A stretch of DNA of 64,000 nucleotides from Pieris napi (lineage: Eukaryota > Arthropoda > Insecta > Lepidoptera > Pieridae), in NCBI RefSeq assembly GCF_905475465.1, contig NC_062258.1:620001-684000 (forward strand). The letters are read 5' to 3'. Numbering within the stretch: the stretch's first letter is position 1; every line of letters begins with the position of its first letter. The position numbers and the translations under genes were made by a program. Of this stretch, positions 19,267-32,362 are shown piece after piece. The notes beneath the pieces were generated by a model that was given only the letters and a program-made list of their open reading frames with translations, was not told where the DNA came from and searched no databases.

Positions 19267-19761
19267 GACGAGTTTTAAATAATTTTATCAGACTGAGATC
19301 GCGGACGAACCCTGGTCGAGCCTATAGTGTAGATCCAGTTAAAATTATCTTTTATCTAGAAATTCTTACTACGACTTTCGAAAATACTTCTCACGTAAGT
19401 ACTTGTCTAAAATACTGAATTGAAATTATGTAATTTTTACTTCACTAAAAATTACTTCATTTTTCTACGGTCCATTTAAAACTCATAATTATTCAACAAT
19501 AATTTCTTTTTTTGTTTACAATTGTTTATATAATTTGTTTTTATCTGTCTTATATTATTTCTGTTTTCTTAGAAAAAGAGGGGTTTCTTACGTTCGCGTA
19601 AAGAAGACGACAGAGGCGTTCAGTAACTCAGTAACTTCCTAGGCGTAGGTGCGACCAGGTCTTCAGCGTATGTGCCGAAGTCTGCCCGAGAGAGGGAACT
19701 TGATAGAAGATCAGATGATAGCGATCAGCTTAAATCGTGGGGATCGGCAGATAATATACAG
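19267..19761 (+). pseudogene. Exon-like pair, unit 2
   Basis: Segment A has one substitution (ACC to ATC, Thr to Ile). The splice signals and the TAA in segment B (19573-19761) are retained. Confidence 0.4.
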
Positions 19762-20737
19762 GTACTGTCTGCGTGTTATTGTGTTTAAAAATTAAATTTT
19801 GTGTACATGTCTAATCAAATGATACAGTTATAATAATTTTAGTAAAAACAAATATTATGTCTAGGACATTGTCAATACATAATATTTTCTGAAACAACGC
19901 CATCTATGAATGTAGTATATAATTAGTTCACGTGTCTTAAATTTCAAAATTAATGGTCCAAACTGGCATCGACAACTTAGTTTATTCGTTTTCCGCCAGA
20001 TGTCTCTATATCAAATTTCTAAACTTACGTAATATCCAATAGATGTCGCGACTGTTTCTTTTAACTTCGTTTTAACACAGTAAAACTACTTAATATACAA
20101 AACAGTGTTTGTTCGAACACTTATAACTCGAGAACGGTAGGATCGATTTGAATGATTTATAGAATAGCAGAATAACTATTAAAACATTGGTTGGTTGAAG
20201 AATAACATACGATTCCATCATTTAAGGTTCATTCCGTCGATCCGGTAAACTCTTCCCTCATCTGAACATATTTAATTAAAGATAGTGATGAGATAATGAC
20301 GTATTTTAGATGTAAAAAATGTAGAATAATGTGAGTAATGAAAGATGATCGATATACCTATTTGGCTGACAAATTTTGTAATGTTGAGAAGCGCAATTTG
20401 GTGATAGGGATTCGGCTTTCAACTATTACGTCACGCAATTTTTGGAGATAATTGAGCAACGCGCCGTAACGTTTTACTATACCCAAGTGTATAATAATTG
20501 TGTAAATATTATTATTCAGGCAGAATGCAGATGTTAATGATAATTGTCATCAGACACTATCAGCATGTGGCAAACACAAACATGTCATGTATTGAAACGT
20601 GTATCGTGTTATGGTGGGTGGCCAGGTAAGCGGTTATTAAAATAAGACGACATTACTGTTATTCATAAACATATATTCAGCCATGACAGGCGGTCCGAGA
20701 CATACTACAGGAAACGGAAACCCATAGATACGTAACA

Positions 20738-23583
20738 TCTCCCTTATTAAGAAAAGAAAACATGGCATGAAGTGGAACATAGTACGTACGTAAGTATACA
20801 CTTTTGTTTTTTTTTACATTGACAAAATTCTTACATACTATTAGACTGAAATAATGGTACGGAACATTGACTTGACTGACATTTTCAATTTTGACAGTTC
20901 TCACATTGACGTCTACTAAATTGACATAACTGTGTTTTGACAGCTACACAAAACAAAATTAGGTTAAAGACATTAAACAATACATTTACAAACTAAGTAC
21001 AAATTATGAACTTAATCTAGATTCTAGACTAATTACCAAAATCTTCGGGGCTTTATGATAGCTCTGCCGAATGAAGAATAAGTTGTGTGGTGAGTACGTG
21101 TATTTGGTGTATGTGATGTGTTTGTTTTAGATTCTTGGACAGGATTATTTCTACCAGGGGATTGATAATTCGATGGAGAAGACGGCGATACATTGGAAGG
21201 GGACGTTGGATCAGTATCTTGTGGAACTGACGGGGATGGAAGTGAACTACTACTAGGAGGGGACTCAGAGGGTGAAAGTTTTGGTTGTAGGATGTGTTGG
21301 CGATTACGACGAAAAGTACCTTCCGGGGAGACATCATATACTATATATGATCTAGGCTGTGGACCTATGTCAGAAACAGTACCAGGTGTCCAAATACTGT
21401 CTGGCTGTTTCTTGAAGTATATTTTATCACCAATGTTTAGGGAAGACAACGGTTACGGTTACGGCTACTGGTATAATGACACTGTTGTTTTTGAAGACAA
21501 TGCCATTAATAATGTGTATATCAGTTTTTAAAGGAAAATAAGACCTAAGGATGTCTGGAAGTAATTTTTTATGTTCAGGCCAACCTTCTATGCAACATTT
21601 ACTTAAGAGTGACAATTCCTTGTCTTGGGAAGTTAGTTCTTGAATAGATTTAAGTTTATTTGGACTAACTGACAGTGATCTAATGACTAAATTGACATGT
21701 AAATCTAGGTCAGAATCAAGATCATGTAATGACTGTTCTGGTAAAGCTGCTCTGGACAGAGTATCAGCTACATAAAGATATTTACCTGGTTTGTAAGTTA
21801 CATTGAGGTCATATGGTTGTAATCTCAGCATTATTCTTTGAAGACGGGGTGGAATGTTGTAAATTGGTTTTTTATAGATACTATTGGTTTGAGGTCTGTT
21901 TCAACCAAAGTGTGGCGACCATAGACATATTGGTGAAACTTTGTACAACCAAACAGGATTGCTAATAGCTCTTTCTCAATCTGAGAGTATGACTGTTGAC
22001 ATGAGCTTAATGAAGCTGAAGCATATGCAATGGGGTGTTTATCATGGCAAATCACTGCACCCATGGCATCTTTAGACGAATCAACTGACAGTGTAAAAGG
22101 TTTATTTTGATCATAATATGTCAAGACAGGGGCTTTAGTTATAGTCTCTTTTAATACATTAAATTCTATGTTATGTCTCTCTTGCCAAGACCATTCATTT
22201 TCTTTAGACAAAAGCATTCTTAAATTAGAAGTTTTTTCTGACAGATTCTCTATGTATGAGCCTAAGTATGTTACCATACCTAAAAATCTTTGTAATTCTG
22301 TGACATTTGTAGGGGGTGGCATACTGCAAATGGCTTTGACTTTGTTTTCATCAACTTTCACACCATCTTTAGAAAAGATGTGTCTTAAGTACTTGCCTTT
22401 ACTTTTAGATATATTAGACTTTTCTTTATTAAATTTTATTCCTAACTCCCTAGCTCTATCTAAGACTTGTTTTAATCTAAAATCATGTTCTTCTTTTGTT
22501 TGACCATAAATTAGGAAATCGTCCATCATAATTTGGACTCCTGAAATGTCACTGAATCTGTTTGTCATGATGGAATGAAACAGTTCTGGAGCTGCATTTA
22601 TCCCGAAGGGTAGTCTTAGGAATCTATATCTACCTTGAGGTGTGATGAATGTACATAGCTTTGAAGAAGCTTCATCTAATTTAAGCATATAAAAACCTTT
22701 GTTTGCGTACCAGAGAGGCTGGATTTAATTTCATCAATAGTTGGAAATTGATAATGAGGACGCACAATGGATTTATTAAGTTTTCTTGGATCAATGCACA
22801 GGCGTAGTTTACCATTCTTTTTTGAGGCAATTACAATTGAGCTAACCCATTTAGTAGGTTCCTCGACTTTGGTTATAATTTGATCTTCTTCTAACATGGC
22901 TTATTCTTCTTTTAATTGTTCTAAGAGACTGAATGGACATCTATAGATGGTACAGCATCAGGCTTCATTGACAAATGACATTCGTAATCTTTAAGACAAC
23001 CTATTCCTGAGAAGAGATCTTTATATTCAACAAGCTGTGATACATTGACAGACTCATGAAATTGGACATTATGGACTCTTTTGACTAATTTTAAATTCTC
23101 ACAACTGTTGCGACCAATAATATTTCTACAAGGTATATCTATAATGTGGAAATTGACATTGTATACTTTGTTGTTATGTGTGACAGACAGAATGCATTGA
23201 CCTACTGTAGGTAATACTTCACCGCTAAAGGTTGAAAGTTTGTGATTACTTTTCTTTAAACTACTCAATGACAAATTAAGTTTTTTGTAAGAGTTAAATG
23301 ATAAAATGTTAGTGTCAGCACCTGTGTCAAGTAAAAAGTCTACATTCTTACTATTTATGGACAAAGTTATATGATAAGGGTTTCTTTGGCTGACAGAAAT
23401 CTCATTAGTGAAAAGACTATTTAGAAAATAAGTATCAATGGGATTACCCATACTTTTTTCTTCTATGAATCTCACATGTGTGCTGCGGCAACACTTGGCA
23501 AAGTGATTCGGCTTGTGGCAGTTGTTACAGATGACTCCCATGGCTGGACATTTTGTACGGTGAACTTGACCACATCTGGAGCA
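20738..23583 (-). pseudogene. Ty3/gypsy remnant, copy 3
   Basis: Parts: integrase tail 21033-21449, RNase H end 21427-21831, RT/RNase H 21831-22688, RT fingers 22676-22897, protease/knuckles 22921-23583. The fingers carry Glu for Lys and Ser for Ala, shared only with copy 4. Confidence 0.9.
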
Positions 23584-23818
23584 GTTCCTTATACAAAAAC
23601 ATACATATAAAAAAGTAGGTTACATAAGTTATTAGGCAACGGGCGGCGTTATCGCTAACAAGCGATTTCTTCCAGGCAACCCTAGTATGGTAAAATATAG
23701 AAAGAAACACATACAGAGGATAAAGTACAAGAAGTGCATAAATAATTTAAAAAAAAAAATCGTAAAATAACATGTAACACTAACTATAACTAAAGTAAAC
23801 TAAAATCTAAGTTAATAA

Positions 23819-24187
23819 TCTATTTAATATATAAAATTCTCGTGTCACAATAATTGTTTTCCCATACTCCTCCGAAACGGCTTAACCAATTCTTATAAAA
23901 AAATTTATGCATATTCAGTAAGTTTGAGAATCGGACAACATCTATTTTTCATCCCCCTAAATGTTAAGGGTGGTCCCACACCTAAATTTTTATTTTTTAC
24001 ACAAAACTTTTTGTTTTATTTTTTTTATGATACAGCATACAAAAATACATACAACCCTTAATTGTCATCCCTCTACGATCAACCCCTATTTTTTATAATA
24101 GTAGATAATTATTTTTATTGAACTAAAAAAATGTTTCCTAGAAATTATATACCTACAGTCCAAAACGACGTTTTCCGGGTCAGCTAG
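23819..24187 (+). mobile_element. Helitron, unit 3
   Basis: Same TC and CTAG ends. One T-to-A change in the A run near 23900 (AAAAAAATTTATGC). Confidence 0.8.
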
Positions 24188-24472
24188 TAATAATATTTAA
24201 ACAAATATGTAAAAGTTAATCCTAGGATTATCGAGTCACAACAGCTATTATATATATGTAGCTAATTACGAGGCAGGAGATAAATGCTCAAAAAGAAGAT
24301 TTAAAAAAAAAAATTAAAGACAGCTCGTCTGATACCAAGAGGTAAGGAGTTCCAAAGCAGAAGACTGCACAGTAAAGGAAGAGTGATAGAATAAATGTAA
24401 TATTAAGTAGATTAATAAAATAAAACTGTTATTATTTTTTATTGTATTATTATTTAACATAAAAGATATAAA

Positions 24473-24748
24473 GCAGTTTTGGTGTAGTGGTATCAGCATG
24501 TTATTCTCATCCTTAGGGTCGTAGGTTCGAACCCCGGCTGTTTACCAATGTAATTTCTGTATATTTTTTTAAAAATCGCTCGTACGGTGGTGTATAAAAT
24601 TGTAAAGAAACCGAGTTGCCATATACACAAAAGTCGGCGGGGTATGTCAGGCACAGAAGGCTCATCTACGTGCCTATTTGATGAACAAAACCAAGGATCA
24701 CGAAACATACAAAAACCTGAAAAGGTTGTAGCGCCACTTATTTTTTTA
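24473..24748 (+). mobile_element. tRNA-derived SINE, unit 3
   Basis: Body and Pol III boxes as in unit 1. The downstream spacer has AGAACTT instead of AGAAGTT. Confidence 0.8.
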
Positions 24749-25059
24749 TAAAGAATAAATCAGAAAAAGAACTTATCAGCCTGTTAATAAAGTGAAACAG
24801 TTTCGATTGTAGTTGTACAATATTGATTGATGCATGTAGTAATTTAAACTCGCTAATTGGTTAAAAAGAAACATTGTACCAAAGAAATAATAAACATACA
24901 GTTTATTCATAAAAACTAAATCAATTTAATTTAATCACCCTTGTTACTAAAGTACTAATTTGTCTCTTTCTGTCAAATTGTGGTAAAGCTGTGATGAAAA
25001 GAGAGATGTGTACTTTAGTCAAAACGATGCAATTAGATATTTTTTGAATTGTCTCTTAG

Positions 25060-25554
25060 GACGAGTTTTAAATAATTTTACCAGACTGAGATCGCGGACG
25101 AACCCTGGTCGAGCCTATAGTGTAGATCCAGTTAAAATTATCTTTTATCTAGAAATTCTTACTACGACTTTCGAAAATACTTCTCACGTAAGTACTTGTC
25201 TAAAATACTGAATTGAAATTATGTAATTTTTACTTCACTAAAAATTACTTCATTTTTCTACGGTCCATTTAAAACTCATAATTATTCAACAATAATTTCT
25301 TTTTTTGTTTACAATTGTTTATATAATTTGTTTTTATCTGTCTTATATTATTTCTGTTTTCTTAGAAAAAGAGGGGTTTCTTACGTTCGCGTAAAGAAGA
25401 CGACAGAGGCGTTCAGTAACTCAGTAACTTCCTAGGCGTAGGTGCGACCAGGTCTTCAGCGTATGTGCCGAAGTCTGCCCGAGAGAGGGAACTTGATAGA
25501 AGATCAGATGATAGCGATCAGCTTAAATCGTGGGGATCGGCAGATAATATACAG
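25060..25554 (+). pseudogene. Exon-like pair, unit 3
   Basis: Segments 25060-25187 and 25366-25554. Reading frame, stop and splice signals are unchanged. Confidence 0.4.
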
Positions 25555-26547
25555 GTACTGTCTGCGTGTTATTGTGTTTAAAAATTAAATTTTGTGTACA
25601 TGTCTAATCAAATGATACAGTTATAATAATTTTAGTAAAAACAAATATTATGTCTAGGACATTGTCAATACATAATATTTTCTGAAACAACGCCATCTAT
25701 GAATGTAGTATATGATTAGTTCACGTGTCTTAAATTTCAAAATTAATGGTCCAAACTGGCATCGACAACTTAGTTTATTCGTTTTCCGCTAGATGTCTCT
25801 ATATCAAATTTCTAAACTTACGTAATATCCAATAGATGTCGCGACTGTTTCTTTTAACTTCGTTTTAACACAGTAAAACTACTTAATATACAAAACAGTG
25901 TTTGTTCGAACACTTATAACTCGAGAACGGTAGGATCGATTTGAATGATTTATAGAATAGCAGAATAACTATTAAAACATTGGTTGGTTGAAGAATAACA
26001 TACGATTCCATCATTTAAGGTTCATTCCGTCGATCCGGTAAACTCTTCCCTCATCTGAACATATTTAATTAAAGATAGTGATGAGATAATGACGTATTTT
26101 AGATGTAAAAAATGTAGAATAATGTGAGTAATGAAAGATGATCGATATACCTATTTGGCTGACAAATTTTGTAATGTTGAGAAGCGCAATTTGGTGATAG
26201 GGATTCGGCTTTCAACTATTACGTCACGCAATTTTTGGAGATAATTGAGCAACGAGCCGTAACGTTTTACTATACCCAAGTGTATAATAATTGTGTAAAT
26301 ATTATTATTCAGGCAGAATACAGATGTTAATGATAATTGTCATCAGACACTATCAGCATGTGGCAAACACAAACATGTCATGTATTGAAACGTGTATCGT
26401 GTTATGGTGGGTGGCCAGGTAAGCGGTTATTAAAATAAGACGACATTACTGTTATTCATAAACATATGTTCAGCCATGACAGGCGGTCCGAGACATACTA
26501 CAGGAAACGGAAACCCATAGATAATATTAAATCATAGATACGTAACA

Positions 26548-29393
26548 TCTCCCTTATTAAGAAAAGAAAACATGGCATGAAGTGGAACATAGTACGTACG
26601 TAAGTATACACTTTTGTTTTTTTTTACATTGACAAAATTCTTACATACTATTAGACTGAAATAATGGTACGGAACATTGACTTGACTGACATTTTCAATT
26701 TTGACAGTTCTCACATTGACGTCTACTAAATTGACATAACTGTGTTTTGACAGCTACACAAAACAAAATTAGGTTAAAGACATTAAACAATACATTTACA
26801 AACTAAGTACAAATTATGAACTTAATCTAGATTCTAGACTAATTACCAAAATCTTCGGGGCTTTATGATAGCTCTGCCGAATGAAGAATAAGTTGTGTGG
26901 TGAGTACGTGTATTTGGTGTATGTGATGTGTTTGTTTTAGATTCTTGGACAGGATTATTTCTACCAGGGGATTGATAATTCGATGGAGAAGACGGCGATA
27001 CATTGGAAGGGGACGTTGGATCAGTATCTTGTGGAACTGACGGGGATGGAAGTGAACTACTACTAGGAGGGGACTCAGAGGGTGAAAGTTTTGGTTGTAG
27101 GATGTGTTGGCGATTACGACGAAAAGTACCTTCCGGGGAGACATCATATACTATATATGATCTAGGCTGTGGACCTATGTCAGAAACAGTACCAGGTGTC
27201 CAAATACTGTCTGGCTGTTTCTTGAAGTATATTTTATCACCAATGTTTAGGGAAGACAACGGTTACGGTTACGGCTACTGGTATAATGACACTGTTGTTT
27301 TTGAAGACAATGCCATTAATAATGTGTATATCAGTTTTTAAAGGAAAATAAGACCTAAGGATGTCTGGAAGTAATTTTTTATGTTCAGGCCAACCTTCTA
27401 TGCAACATTTACTTAAGAGTGACAATTCCTTGTCTTGGGAAGTTAGTTCTTGAATAGATTTAAGTTTATTTGGACTAACTGACAGTGATCTAATGACTAA
27501 ATTGACATGTAAATCTAGGTCAGAATCAAGATCATGTAATGACTGTTCTGGTAAAGCTGCTCTGGACAGAGTATCAGCTACATAAAGATATTTACCTGGT
27601 TTGTAAGTTACATTGAGGTCATATGGTTGTAATCTCAGCATTATTCTTTGAAGACGGGGTGGAATGTTGTAAATTGGTTTTTTATAGATACTATTGGTTT
27701 GAGGTCTGTTTCAACCAAAGTGTGGCGACCATAGACATATTGGTGAAACTTTGTACAACCAAATAGGATTGCTAATAGCTCTTTCTCAATCTGAGAGTAT
27801 GACTGTTGACATGAGCTTAATGAAGCTGAAGCATATGCAATGGGGTGTTTATCATGGCAAATCACTGCACCCATGGCATCTTTAGACGAATCAACTGACA
27901 GTGTAAAAGGTTTATTTTGATCATAATATGTCAAGACAGGGGCTTTAGTTATAGTCTCTTTTAATACATTAAATTCTATGTTATGTCTCTCTTGCCAAGA
28001 CCATTCATTTTCTTTAGACAAAAGCATTCTTAAATTAGAAGTTTTTTCTGACAGATTCTCTATGTATGAGCCTAAGTATGTTACCATACCTAAAAATCTT
28101 TGTAATTCTGTGACATTTGTAGGGGGTGGCATACTGCAAATGGCTTTGACTTTGTTTTCATCAACTTTCACACCATCTTTAGAAAAGATGTGTCTTAAGT
28201 ACTTGCCTTTACTTTTAGATATATTAGACTTTTCTTTATTAAATTTTATTCCTAACTCCCTAGCTCTATCTAAGACTTGTTTTAATCTAAAATCATGTTC
28301 TTCTTTTGTTTGACCATAAATTAGGAAATCGTCCATCATAATTTGGACTCCTGAAATGTCACTGAATCTGTTTGTCATGATGGAATGAAACAGTTCTGGA
28401 GCTGCATTTATCCCAAAGGGTAGTCTTAGGAATCTATATCTACCTTGAGGTGTGATGAATGTACATAGCTTTGAAGAAGCTTCATCTAATTTAAGCATAT
28501 AAAAACCTTTGTTTGCGTACCAGAGAGGCTGGATTTAATTTCATCAATAGTTGGAAATTGATAATGAGGACGCACAATGGATTTATTAAGTTTTCTTGGA
28601 TCAATGCACAGGCGTAGTTTACCATTCTTTTTTGAGGCAATTACAATTGAGCTAACCCATTTAGTAGGTTCCTCGACTTTGGTTATAATTTGATCTTCTT
28701 CTAACATGGCTTATTCTTCTTTTAATTGTTCTAAGAGACTGAATGGACATCTATAGATGGTACAGCATCAGGCTTCATTGACAAATGACATTCGTAATCT
28801 TTAAGACAACCTATTCCTGAGAAGAGATCTTTATATTCAACAAGCTGTGATACATTGACAGACTCATGAAATTGGACATTATGGACTCTTTTGACTAATT
28901 TTAAATTCTCACAACTGTTGCGACCAATAATATTTCTACAAGGTATATCTATAATGTGGAAATTGACATTGTATACTTTGTTGTTATGTGTGACAGACAG
29001 AATGCATTGACCTACTGTAGGTAATACTTCACCGCTAAAGGTTGAAAGTTTGTGATTACTTTTCTTTAAACTACTCAATGACAAATTAAGTTTTTTGTAA
29101 GAGTTAAATGATAAAATGTTAGTGTCAGCACCTGTGTCAAGTAAAAAGTCTACATTCTTACTATTTATGGACAAAGTTATATGATAAGGGTTTCTTTGGC
29201 TGACAGAAATCTCATTAGTGAAAAGACTATTTAGAAAATAAGTATCAATGGGATTACCCATACTTTTTTCTTCTATGAATCTCACATGTGTGCTGCGGCA
29301 ACACTTGGCAAAGTGATTCGGCTTGTGGCAGTTGTTACAGATGACTCCCATGGCTGGACATTTTGTACGGTGAACTTGACCACATCTGGAGCA
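26548..29393 (-). pseudogene. Ty3/gypsy remnant, copy 4
   Basis: Parts: 26843-27259, 27237-27641, 27641-28498, 28486-28707 and 28731-29393. Shares the Glu/Ser finger variants with copy 3. Confidence 0.9.
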
Positions 29394-29628
29394 GTTCCTT
29401 ATACAAAAACATACATATAAAAAAGTAGGTTACATAAGTTATTAGGCAACGGGCGGCGTTATCGCTAACAAGCGATTTCTTCCAGGCAACCCTAGTATGG
29501 TAAAATATAGAAAGAAACACATACAGAGGATAAAGTACAAGAAGTGCATAAATAATTTAAAAAAAAAAATCGTAAAATAACATGTAACACTAACTATAAC
29601 TAAAGTAAACTAAAATCTAAGTTAATAA

Positions 29629-29997
29629 TCTATTTAATATATAAAATTCTCGTGTCACAATAATTGTTTTCCCATACTCCTCCGAAACGGCTTAACCAAT
29701 TCTTATAAAAAAATTTATGCATATTCAGTAAGTTTGAGAATCGGACAACATCTATTTTTCATCCCCCTAAATGTTAAGGGTGGTCCCACACCTAAATTTT
29801 TATTTTTTACACAAAACTTTTTGTTTTATTTTTTTTATGATACAGCATACAAAAATACATACAACCCTTAATTGTCATCCCTCTACGATCAACCCCTATT
29901 TTTTATAATAGTAGATAATTATTTTTATTGAACTAAAAAAATGTTTCCTAGAAATTATATACCTACAGTCCAAAACGACGTTTTCCGGGTCAGCTAG
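29629..29997 (+). mobile_element. Helitron, unit 4
   Basis: Indistinguishable by eye from the unit 3 copy. Confidence 0.8.
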
Positions 29998-30282
29998 TAA
30001 TAATATTTAAACAAATATGTAAAAGTTAATCCTAGGATTATCGAGTCACAACAGCTATTATATATATGTAGCTAATTACGAGGCAGGAGATAAATGCTCA
30101 AAAAGAAGATTTAAAAAAAAAAATTAAAGACAGCTCGTCTGATACCAAGAGGTAAGGAGTTCCAAAGCAGAAGACTGCACAGTAAAGGAAGAGTGATAGA
30201 ATAAATGTAATATTAAGTAGATTAATAAAATAAAACTGTTATTATTTTTTATTGTATTATTATTTAACATAAAAGATATAAA

Positions 30283-30563
30283 GCAGTTTTGGTGTAGTGG
30301 TATCAGCATGTTATTCTCATCCTTAGGGTCGTAGGTTCGAACCCCGGCTGTTTACCAATGTAATTTCTGTATATTTTTTTAAAAATCGCTCGTACGGTGG
30401 TGTATAAAATTGTAAAGAAACCGAGTTGCCATATACACAAAAGTCGGCGGGGTATGTCAGGCACAGAAGGCTCATACGTGCTACGTGCCTATTTGATGAA
30501 CAAAACCAAGGATCACGAAACATACAAAAACCTGAAAAGGTTGTAGCGCCACTTATTTTTTTA
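30283..30563 (+). mobile_element. tRNA-derived SINE, unit 4
   Basis: 281 bp because of the ACGTG duplication near 30475. Confidence 0.8.
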
Positions 30564-30874
30564 TAAAGAATAAATCAGAAAAAGAAGTTATCAGCCTGTT
30601 AATAAAGTGAAACAGTTTCGATTGTAGTTGTACAATATTGATTGATGCATGTAGTAATTTAAACTCGCTAATTGGTTAAAAAGAAACATTGTACCAAAGA
30701 AATAATAAACATACAGTTTATTCATAAAAACTAAATCAATTTAATTTAATCACCCTTGTTACTAAAGTACTAATTTGTCTCTTTCTGTCAAATTGTGGTA
30801 AAGCTGTGATGAAAAGAGAGATGTGTACTTTAGTCAAAACGATGCAATTAGATATTTTTTGAATTGTCTCTTAG

Positions 30875-31369
30875 GACGAGTTTTAAATAATTTTACCAGA
30901 CTGAGATCGCGGACGAACCCTGGTCGAGCCTATAGTGTAGATCCAGTTAAAATTATCTTTTATCTAGAAATTCTTACTACGACTTTCGAAAATACTTCTC
31001 ACGTAAGTACTTGTCTAAAATACTGAATTGAAATTATGTAATTTTTACTTCACTAAAAATTACTTCATTTTTCTACGGTCCATTTAAAACTCATAATTAT
31101 TCAACAATAATTTCTTTTTTTGTTTACAATTGTTTATATAATTTGTTTTTATCTGTCTTATATTATTTCTGTTTTCTTAGAAAAAGAGGGGTTTCTTACG
31201 TTCGCGTAAAGAAGACGACAGAGGCGTTCAGTAACTCAGTAACTTCCTAGGCGTAGGTGCGACCAGGTCTTCAGCGTATGTGCCGAAGTCTGCCCGAGAG
31301 AGGGAACTTGATAGAAGATCAGATGATAGCGATCAGCTTAAATCGTGGGGATCGGCAGATAATATACAG
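30875..31369 (+). pseudogene. Exon-like pair, unit 4
   Basis: Segments 30875-31002 and 31181-31369. No change in splice signals. Confidence 0.4.
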
Positions 31370-32362
31370 GTACTGTCTGCGTGTTATTGTGTTTAAAAAT
31401 TAAATTTTGTGTACATGTCTAATCAAATGATACAGTTATAATAATTTTAGTAAAAACAAATATTATGTCTAGGACATTGTCAATACATAATATTTTCTGA
31501 AACAACGCCATCTATGAATGTAGTATATGATTAGTTCACGTGTCTTAAATTTCAAAATTAATGGTCCAAACTGGCATCGACAACTTAGTTTATTCGTTTT
31601 CCGCTAGATGTCTCTATATCAAATTTCTAAACTTACGTAATATCCAATAGATGTCGCGACTGTTTCTTTTAACTTCGTTTTAACACAGTAAAACTACTTA
31701 ATATACAAAACAGTGTTTGTTCGAACACTTATAACTCGAGAACGGTAGGATCGATTTGAATGATTTATAGAATAGCAGAATAACTATTAAAACATTGGTT
31801 GGTTGAAGAATAACATACGATTCCATCATTTAAGGTTCATTCCGTCGATCCGGTAAACTCTTCCCTCATCTGAACATATTTAATTAAAGATAGTGATGAG
31901 ATAATGACGTATTTTAGATGTAAAAAATGTAGAATAATGTGAGTAATGAAAGATGATCGATATACCTATTTGGCTGACAAATTTTGTAATGTTGAGAAGC
32001 GCAATTTGGTGATAGGGATTCGGCTTTCAACTATTACGTCACGCAATTTTTGGAGATAATTGAGCAACGAGCCGTAACGTTTTACTATACCCAAGTGTAT
32101 AATAATTGTGTAAATATTATTATTCAGGCAGAATACAGATGTTAATGATAATTGTCATCAGACACTATCAGCATGTGGCAAACACAAACATGTCATGTAT
32201 TGAAACGTGTATCGTGTTATGGTGGGTGGCCAGGTAAGCGGTTATTAAAATAAGACGACATTACTGTTATTCATAAACATATGTTCAGCCATGACAGGCG
32301 GTCCGAGACATACTACAGGAAACGGAAACCCATAGATAATATTAAATCATAGATACGTAACA

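Larger units (their letters stand above)
16279..22063. repeat. Array unit 2 (5785 bp)
   Basis: A-form spacer. It lacks a 17-base segment near 20730, between two ATAGATA copies in the LTR, which removes a short shadow ORF stop. It shares ACGCGCCG, GAATGCAG and ATATATTC variants (20460-20675) with units 5 and 6. Confidence 0.95.
22064..27873. repeat. Array unit 3 (5810 bp)
   Basis: Carries the longer B-form spacer near 23745 (poly-A then CGTAAAATAACATG) and only one copy of the 17-base TAATCTAAAATCTAAGT motif. Confidence 0.95.
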